From: a bacterium
Lineage (GTDB): Bacteria > Ratteibacteria > UBA8468
Direction: 5' to 3'
NCBI GenBank assembly: GCA_030637775.1
Contig: DAOWFY010000040.1
Location: 1 to 6,011, forward strand
DNA length: 6,011 bases
Position numbers and translations under genes: made by a program
Notes under the pieces: generated by a model
Database searches by the model: none
Told to the model about the DNA's origin: nothing
Seen by the model: only the letters and a program-made list of their open reading frames with translations
Part shown: piece by piece, positions 1 through 4,416 of the stretch
Numbering within the stretch: the stretch's first letter is position 1
Layout of the letters: each line of letters begins with the position of its first letter

Positions 1-867
1 GATTTCAGGGGAGGAGCCAATGAGCTTTAAATCTTTGAATTTCAAATAGTACATATAGGGTGAAGGATTGATGGAGCACAAAGCACGATAGAGATCAAAG
101 GGTTCGACGAAAATCTTTGTCTGAAATCGTTGGGAAATCACTACCTGAATAATATCGCCAGATTTAATGTACTTCTTTGCACGCTTTACCTTTTTGATGA
201 AAGAGGATTTAGAAAGATTGGAGGAGAAAGAGATTTTTTGTTTTGGGGAAGATTTAAATGGAGGAGCCAGCGGGGACTTTAACTTAGCGATGATATTGTC
301 AATTTTATCAACCGCTTTTTGGTAAGAGTTTAAGAGGTTCTCGCGATTAATGTACGCATTGGAGATAATCTTTATTTTATGCTTGAGATGATCAAAAACA
401 ACAAGTGTATCGGTAAAGATTAGATATGTCTCGGGCAGTTTCAAATCGTCAGGATTTTCCTCCGGTAACTCTTCAAAAAAACGAACGAGGTCATAACTGA
501 GATATCCTACTGCTCCCCCAAAAAATCTCGGAAGCCCTGGAACCTCCACCACCTTAAACCTTGCCAAGAGACCCTTCAAAACATCAAGTGGCTTACCTTT
601 GATCCTTTCAATCTTTCCTTTCTCCCTGATCTCAATATTTTCTCCTCTGCTCTTAAAGATAAGGAAAGGGCTATCACCTAAAAATGAGTAGCGAGCAAAT
701 TTTTCCTCTCCCTCTACGCTCTCCAAAAGGTAGTTATAGTCACCTTTCCCTAATTTCTTGAAGGCAGATACCGGCGTCTCCAGATCGGTTAAAATCTCTT
801 GTGTAATCGGAATAAGATTTCCCTTTTTTGCTAATCTTTTAAAATTTTTAAAATCGGGGTAGTACAT
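1..867 (-). CDS. trpE: Anthranilate synthase component I, partial (C-terminal part beyond the left edge)
   Basis: TrpE makes anthranilate from chorismate with ammonia from the glutaminase subunit TrpG, the first committed step of tryptophan synthesis in the cytoplasm. My translation of the minus strand gives 289 open codons from ATG 867 to the window edge. The N-terminal region reads LIPITQEILTDLETPVSAF, typical of TrpE starts. LLES (residues 47-50) and NPSPYM (267-272) match the two segments that form the tryptophan feedback site in the family, and NPSPYM argues against the paralogue PabB. SGDIIQVVISQRF (236-248) and GSSPE (284-288) open the chorismate-binding domain. Family members are about 490-520 residues, so roughly 200 residues with the catalytic core are missing. 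ATG 867 directly follows the TAG of the ferredoxin gene (868-870) with no spacer and only a weak GAGA upstream, so translation is probably coupled. No leader peptide or attenuator precedes it. Residues 197-212 form a Pro/Ser/Lys-rich linker. Confidence 0.94.
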   Translation of the reverse strand, partial: MYYPDFKNFKRLAKKGNLIPITQEILTDLETPVSAFKKLGKGDYNYLLESVEGEEKFARYSFLGDSPFLIFKSRGENIEIREKGKIERIKGKPLDVLKGLLARFKVVEVPGLPRFFGGAVGYLSYDLVRFFEELPEENPDDLKLPETYLIFTDTLVVFDHLKHKIKIISNAYINRENLLNSYQKAVDKIDNIIAKLKSPLAPPFKSSPKQKISFSSNLSKSSFIKKVKRAKKYIKSGDIIQVVISQRFQTKIFVEPFDLYRALCSINPSPYMYYLKFKDLKLIGSSPEI

Positions 868-1059
868 CTATTTCTCGGATACACTGAGTGCCTCATTGGG
901 ACAGGCTTCAACACAGCTATTGCAGCCATCACACTTCTCTGGATGAACAATTTTTACCACATCATCGGTCATCTCCAGGACATCTTTCTCGCAGGCATCC
1001 ACGCAGACTCCGCAACCAACACATTCTTCCTCATTCAATTTAACTTTTTTTTCTGCCAT
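868..1059 (-). CDS. 2[4Fe-4S] ferredoxin, clostridial type, 63 residues
   Basis: This is a small soluble electron carrier. Two cysteine motifs are complete: C13-x2-C16-x2-C19-x3-C23 and C43-x2-C46-x2-C49-x3-C53. This is the internally duplicated fold in which the last cysteine of each motif usually ligates the other cluster. The second motif ends in the usual Cys-Pro (C53-P54); the first has Glu (E24) where Pro is common. The protein is acidic, has no added domain and has normal length for the family. ATG 1059 is well supported: AAGGAG (minus strand, 1071-1066) lies 6 nt upstream. The TAG abuts the ATG of trpE, and a GltA/NfnB-like flavoprotein gene lies 79 bp upstream. A role as redox partner of that flavoprotein is inferred from proximity only; TrpE itself needs no ferredoxin. 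Confidence 0.95.
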   Translation of the reverse strand: MAEKKVKLNEEECVGCGVCVDACEKDVLEMTDDVVKIVHPEKCDGCNSCVEACPNEALSVSEK

Positions 1060-1086
1060 TTCCTTCTCCTTTCATCAGTAAGGTAG

Positions 1087-1128
1087 GAGATGACTGGGGT
1101 TTGTAAGCGAACAAACTTTAGTCATCTC
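1087..1128. repeat. Hairpin repeat, copy 1 (between gltA-like gene and ferredoxin gene)
   Basis: The arms are 1087-1104 (GAGATGACTGGGGTTTGT) and 1111-1128 (ACAAACTTTAGTCATCTC), with a 6-nt loop AAGCGA. Read on the plus strand, the 18-bp stem is fully paired, with three consecutive G-U wobbles. Read on the minus strand, the direction of the genes, those three become A-C mismatches between 9-bp and 6-bp helices. It starts 10 nt past the stop codon of the gltA-like gene. No T-run follows on either strand, so it is not a standard intrinsic terminator, although it could stabilise mRNA 3' ends. A near-identical copy lies at 2626-2665, differing by a 2-base TA indel next to the loop. Confidence 0.88.
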
Positions 1129-1138
1129 TAATCTCATT

Positions 1139-2560
1139 TTATCTCTTCTGACAATATTTATCAATTGCTCGGGCAGCCTTCTTCCCTGCCCCCATCGCCG
1201 AGATAACGGTGGCGGCTCCGGTAGCAATATCCCCTCCAGCAAAGAGGCCCGGCACATTTGTTTCTCCGGTCTCTTCATTGACGATGATATTGCCAATTCT
1301 GCCGGTCTTCAGACCAGAGGTACTTTGCGGTACCAAGGGGTTAGGTCTTTGTCCAATGGCAATCACCACCGTATCAAAGGGAAGAGAGAATTCTGAACCC
1401 TTTATGGGAACGGGGCGAGGTCTACCAGAGCTATCAGGAGAACCCAATTTCATCTTAATAAGTTCTATTCCCTTTACCCAATTTTTTTTATCTCCTAAAA
1501 TTTCAATAGGAGCTACCAAAAAATAGAATTTTATTCCTTCCTCCCTTGCATTCTCATACTCCTCTCTTCTTGCCGGCATCTCCTCTTCACTACGACGATA
1601 AAGCACCGCTACTTTGCTACCCATCCGCAGAGCCGCTCGGGCTGAGTCCATCGCCACATTGCCTCCACCAATTACGGCTACGTTCTTGCCAATGTTAAGC
1701 GGAGTTTCATATTCGGGAAAGAGGTATGATTTCATAAGATTTGTCCGGATCAAGAATTCATTGGCTGAATAGACCCGATTAAGCCATTCTCCTTCTATTC
1801 CCAAGAACATCGGCAAGCCTGCTCCTGTCCCTACAAAGACCGCCAAGAATCCTTGAGAAAAAAGCTCCTCGATAGTAAATATCTTTCCGATGACCATATC
1901 GGTTTTAATCTCCGCACCCAAATCCTTAATCGAGGCAATTTCCTCCTCTACTATCTTTTTAGGCAATCTAAATTCAGGAATACCATAGAAAAGCACCCCT
2001 CCTGGAAGATGAAGGGATTCAAAGACGGTTACCGAATAACCTGCCTTGGCTAAATCTGCAGCACAGGTCAGTCCCGCCGGTCCCGAGCCAATCACAGCAA
2101 TCTGACACGAAGTGTCACCCTGAGCCCTTGGCGAAGGGTCTCTGAGATTCTTCGCTTCGCTCAGAACGACTTCGTCGTTTTTCCTCTCCCAATCGGCAGC
2201 AAACCTCTCCAATGCTCCAATCGCTACAGGCCTCTCTTTTTTTGCCAAGATACAGGTCTTTTCGCACTGGTCCTCCTGGGGGCAGACCCGACCGCAAATG
2301 CCAGGAAGACTATTCTTCTCCTTTAAAGTGGCAATAGCCTGGCTAAAGTTAGAATCTCTGATTTCTTTAATAAATTTTGGAATATCGATCTCCACCGGGC
2401 AACCCTCAATACAGAACGCTTTTTTACACTGAAGGCAGCGAGCGGCTTCCCGAACTGCCTGCTCTTTGCTATATCCAAGGGCTACCTCATTGAAATTCCT
2501 GATACGAACTTTTGGATCCTGCTTGGGCATCGGCTCTCTGCCATGTTTTACAGTAACCAT
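1139..2560 (-). CDS. gltA: NADPH-dependent glutamate synthase / NfnB-like flavoprotein (GltA family)
   Basis: It belongs to the family of the glutamate synthase small subunit, homotetrameric GltA and NfnB/SudA, flavoproteins that pass electrons between NAD(P)H, FAD and Fe-S clusters. The N-terminal Fe-S domain has C42-x2-C45-x4-C50-x3-C54 and C89-x3-C93-x5-C99-x3-C103. The FAD site is VIGSGPAGL (156-164). The NADPH site is VAVIGGGNVAMDSARAA (294-310), followed by YRRSEEEMPARREE, whose arginines fit the 2'-phosphate. The C-terminal FAD motif is GLFAGGDIATGAATVISAMG (438-457). Length (473) is normal. Residues 128-153 come from a palindromic repeat that replaces or enlarges the linker between the two domains. 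An in-frame TAA (2566-2564) makes ATG 2560 the most upstream start; it lacks a Shine-Dalgarno site, and Met11 (ATG 2530) is an alternative. Neither a glutamate synthase large subunit nor an NfnA-like partner is nearby, so family is sure but reaction is not. The symbol is the family name and does not mean citrate synthase. Confidence 0.9.
   Translation of the reverse strand: MVTVKHGREPMPKQDPKVRIRNFNEVALGYSKEQAVREAARCLQCKKAFCIEGCPVEIDIPKFIKEIRDSNFSQAIATLKEKNSLPGICGRVCPQEDQCEKTCILAKKERPVAIGALERFAADWERKNDEVVLSEAKNLRDPSPRAQGDTSCQIAVIGSGPAGLTCAADLAKAGYSVTVFESLHLPGGVLFYGIPEFRLPKKIVEEEIASIKDLGAEIKTDMVIGKIFTIEELFSQGFLAVFVGTGAGLPMFLGIEGEWLNRVYSANEFLIRTNLMKSYLFPEYETPLNIGKNVAVIGGGNVAMDSARAALRMGSKVAVLYRRSEEEMPARREEYENAREEGIKFYFLVAPIEILGDKKNWVKGIELIKMKLGSPDSSGRPRPVPIKGSEFSLPFDTVVIAIGQRPNPLVPQSTSGLKTGRIGNIIVNEETGETNVPGLFAGGDIATGAATVISAMGAGKKAARAIDKYCQKR
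2103..2179. repeat. Palindromic repeat element inserted in frame inside the gltA-like gene
   Basis: The 77-bp segment is bounded by two small perfect palindromes with 6-bp arms: TGACACGAAGTGTCA (2103-2117) and AACGACTTCGTCGTT (2165-2179). Inside are CCCTT/AAGGG around GGCG (2125-2138) and CTGAG/CTCAG enclosing TTCGCTTCG (2142-2164). On the coding strand it is read as NDEVVLSEAKNLRDPSPRAQ and onward, residues 128-153, just before the FAD motif. From memory of sequence data, peptides such as LSEAKNL, or RSERSEES in another frame, mark a palindrome widely dispersed in bacterial genomes, mostly between genes. Being within a protein with both flanking domains intact is the uncommon part. I did no database search; the family assignment is recognition, while the palindromes and the frame are read directly. 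Confidence 0.85.
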
Positions 2561-2658
2561 AGATTACACAGATAAAAAATAGTAAATATTCACCAAACCA
2601 TGTCACTAAGGACAAGAAATTGCAGGAGATGACTGGGGTTTGAGCGAACAAACTTTAG
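2561..2658. other. Spacer between nadB and the gltA-like gene
   Basis: This 98-bp spacer holds most of hairpin repeat copy 2 (2626-2665) and an AT-rich stretch next to the gltA-like start. Immediately upstream of ATG 2560 the minus strand reads ATCTGTGTAATCT, with no Shine-Dalgarno sequence. TTGGTG and TATCTG are 16 nt apart on the minus strand and are only a poor -35/-10 match, so I call no promoter. This phrase resembles another short AT-rich sequence often repeated in intergenic DNA of uncultured bacteria, but only one copy is visible here. Confidence 0.4.
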
Positions 2659-2665
2659 TCATCTC
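2626..2665. repeat. Hairpin repeat, copy 2 (overlaps the 3' end of nadB)
   Basis: The arms are 2626-2642 (GAGATGACTGGGGTTTG) and 2649-2665 (CAAACTTTAGTCATCTC), with loop AGCGAA, giving a 17-bp stem with three G-U pairs when read on the plus strand. Apart from a TA indel at the loop it is identical to the copy at 1087-1128 and has the same orientation relative to the genes. The right arm contains the nadB stop codon (TGA, 2661-2659) and the last sense codon. No T-run follows on the minus strand, so intrinsic termination is not supported. Confidence 0.88.
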
Positions 2666-4251
2666 TTAATGATGGTGTTCTTCCTCCATTTTTTCTCGTC
2701 CTTTTCTGGGAAATCAAGTCGAAAATGAGCCCCTCTACTCTCCTGCCGCTTCAGCGCACTCTCGGTAATAAGAAAGGAGGTAATCAACATATTCTGCATT
2801 TCCCATCCTCTGAGAGTCGTGCGTAATGTCCTTAAAGCATACTTTTGCCAAAAGCGAATCTTCTGTAGCGCCTCCTCCAATCCATTTTTCTCTCGCTCAA
2901 TTCCTACATTCCTCCACATCAAAACACGTAAGGACCTCTTAAGATCAGAAAGGTCAAAATGTTTTCTTTCCTCCCATCTCCCGGAAAAGGAAATCTGAGG
3001 AATTTTAATGCCTTTTTTCTCTATGCTTTTCCCCGCATTCCTTCCCGCACGATAACCAAAAACAAGGCATTCCAATAAGGAATTGCTTGCCAATCGATTA
3101 GCACCATGAATGCCACCCTCGGCTGTCTCTCCACAGGCATAGAGGTTTTCAATATTTGTTCTGCCGGTTAAGTCTATTTTGATTCCACCCATAAGATAAT
3201 GGGCGGCAGGACGCACAGGAATAGGATCTTTGGTGATCTCTAAACCATAATCGGAACAGACCCTTCTGATATGTGGAAAACGTTTCTTGGTGAATCCTTC
3301 ATTGAAGGAGGTCAAATCCAAATAAACACAGTTGCCTTTGGTTTTCTTCATTTCATTCAAAATTGCTCTGCTAACGACATCCCGGGAAGCAAGCTCGGCA
3401 AGTTTATGATAATGTTGCATAAACCGTTTCCCTTTTTTATTAACAAGGATTGCTCCTTCTCCTCTTGTTGATTCAGAAATGAGAAATCTTGGAGTACCGG
3501 CAAGGTAAAGGGCGGTGGGATGAAATTGAAAAAATTCTAAGTTAGATAGAGTCGCTCCGGCACGATAAGCAATCGCCAAACTATCTCCCGTGGAAACAGA
3601 GGGATTGGTCGTTTCCTGGTAGAGTTGACCCGCCCCCCCGGTAGCTAAGATAACCTTTTTGGCAATGATCGCCTTTATCTCCTTTTTAATACCATCAAAG
3701 ATTATCGCGCCAAAAACTTCCCCTCCCTGATGAAGAAGATCAATGAGAAAGAGGTTTTTAATAATGCGGATCGCGGGATTTCTTCTCACCTCCTCCAAGA
3801 GAACTCTCTCTATCTCTTTACCGGTAGCATCTCCTCGGGCATGAATGACTCTACCTCTTGAATGGGCACCCTCTTTAGAAAAACTAATTTTTCCTTTTAT
3901 ATGATCAAAATTTGCTCCTTTTTCGATTAAATCCTTTACCCGCCTGACACCTTCTCTTACCAATAGTTCTACCGCAGTCCTATGCGAAAGACCCTCTCCA
4001 CACCTGAGGGTATCTTCAAGATGAAGTTTCCAGCTGTCCTCTCTTTTTAAAGTAACAGCGATACCTCCCTGAGCATTGGAAGAAGCATTCTCATCTATCT
4101 TACCTTTAGTAATAATTAAGATCTTACCGTAGTCGGAAGCAGCGAGCCCACTGGTGAGACCAGCAACTCCACTGCCAACTATCAGAATATCGGTTTTTAG
4201 TTGGGAAAGATGGGAAAGATTAAAATTAATCAGATAATCCGGAACAATCAT
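2659..4251 (-). CDS. nadB: L-aspartate oxidase
   Basis: NadB oxidises L-aspartate to iminoaspartate with FAD, using oxygen or fumarate as acceptor; quinolinate synthase NadA then makes quinolinate for NAD. The 530-residue length fits the family (about 540 in E. coli). The FAD site is ILIVGSGVAGL (22-32) with SSNAQGGIA (57-65), typical of the succinate dehydrogenase/fumarate reductase flavoprotein superfamily. Expected catalytic residues are H244 (FQFHPTALY), R290 (SRDVVSRAI), H351 (AAHYLMGG) and R386 (HGANRLASNSLLE), at the same numbers as I recall for E. coli NadB. ACGETAEGGIHGANRLASNS (372-391) is the C-terminal FAD motif. SRGAHFRLDFP (505-515) in the helical C-terminal domain favours NadB over fumarate reductase. 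ATG 4251 is the furthest possible start, since an in-frame TGA lies at 4257-4255. Its GGGAG (4267-4263) is 11 nt away, rather far, and an out-of-frame ATG (4258) sits closer. The last codon and stop lie in a hairpin repeat. nadA and nadC are not in the window. Confidence 0.96.
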   Translation of the reverse strand: MIVPDYLINFNLSHLSQLKTDILIVGSGVAGLTSGLAASDYGKILIITKGKIDENASSNAQGGIAVTLKREDSWKLHLEDTLRCGEGLSHRTAVELLVREGVRRVKDLIEKGANFDHIKGKISFSKEGAHSRGRVIHARGDATGKEIERVLLEEVRRNPAIRIIKNLFLIDLLHQGGEVFGAIIFDGIKKEIKAIIAKKVILATGGAGQLYQETTNPSVSTGDSLAIAYRAGATLSNLEFFQFHPTALYLAGTPRFLISESTRGEGAILVNKKGKRFMQHYHKLAELASRDVVSRAILNEMKKTKGNCVYLDLTSFNEGFTKKRFPHIRRVCSDYGLEITKDPIPVRPAAHYLMGGIKIDLTGRTNIENLYACGETAEGGIHGANRLASNSLLECLVFGYRAGRNAGKSIEKKGIKIPQISFSGRWEERKHFDLSDLKRSLRVLMWRNVGIEREKNGLEEALQKIRFWQKYALRTLRTTLRGWEMQNMLITSFLITESALKRQESRGAHFRLDFPEKDEKKWRKNTIIKR

Positions 4252-4274
4252 TTTTCATCTTTCTCCCAAGGCAA

Positions 4275-4405
4275 GGAAGTTTCCTGAAGCGTGCCTTGTT
4301 AGCGACGAGCGGGCACGGTGTCCGCCAAAGGCGGACGAGTGAGGAGCAACGAGAGTGCAGATTCCCTCGCCGGGGAAATCAAACGTGCCGCTGAAGGGAA
4401 CTTCC
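4275..4405. mobile_element. MITE-like palindromic element with terminal inverted repeats, no coding capacity
   Basis: The 131-bp element fills the spacer between nadB and ilvD. Its ends are inverted copies: 4275-4291 (GGAAGTTTCCTGAAGCG) against the reverse complement of 4389-4405 (GGAAGTTCCCTTCAGCG), 14 of 17 identical. Inside are a perfect 7-bp hairpin GTCCGCC-AAA-GGCGGAC (4320-4336), GTGCC/GGCAC (4291-4295 and 4312-4316), a bulged GATTCCC/GGGGAAATC pair (4360-4380), and ACGAG three times (4305, 4335, 4349). It is more GC-rich than the adjoining genes. No transposase and no clear target-site duplication are visible. A plus-strand reading frame crosses it (from 4318), but this runs into antisense ilvD and is not a gene. 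The central part resembles intergenic repeats I associate with uncultured bacteria; mobility is inferred from structure only. Confidence 0.65.
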
Positions 4406-4408
4406 GAG

Positions 4409-4416
4409 CCTCCTTA
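4409..4416 (-). promoter_or_regulatory. Unused perfect Shine-Dalgarno sequence overlapping the ilvD stop
   Basis: The minus strand reads TAAGGAGG, a perfect match to the 16S rRNA 3' end, and its TAA is the ilvD stop codon. The following 20 nt contain no ATG, GTG or TTG; instead the 131-bp palindromic element begins 4 nt downstream. It may be a coincidence, or the former ribosome binding site of a downstream gene that the element displaced. Confidence 0.4.

Noticed and set aside
1-867. PabB (aminodeoxychorismate synthase) instead of TrpE
   Set aside because: The LLES and NPSPYM segments of the tryptophan feedback site are both present, as expected for TrpE.
1087-1128. Rho-independent terminator after the gltA-like gene
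   Set aside because: The stem is good, but no T-run follows on the minus strand (or the plus), and the same sequence occurs at 2626-2665 as a dispersed repeat.
1209-1526. 105-residue plus-strand reading frame
   Set aside because: It is antisense to the conserved NADPH and FAD domains of the gltA-like protein and shows no domain of its own.
2115-2297. 60-residue minus-strand reading frame ending in RSERSEESQRPFAKGSG
   Set aside because: It lies in another frame of the gltA-like gene, and its tail is simply the palindromic repeat read in a different frame.
4275-4405. Riboswitch or T-box leader ahead of nadB
   Set aside because: The structure is dominated by terminal inverted repeats and short perfect hairpins; I see no T-box motif and no known riboswitch core.
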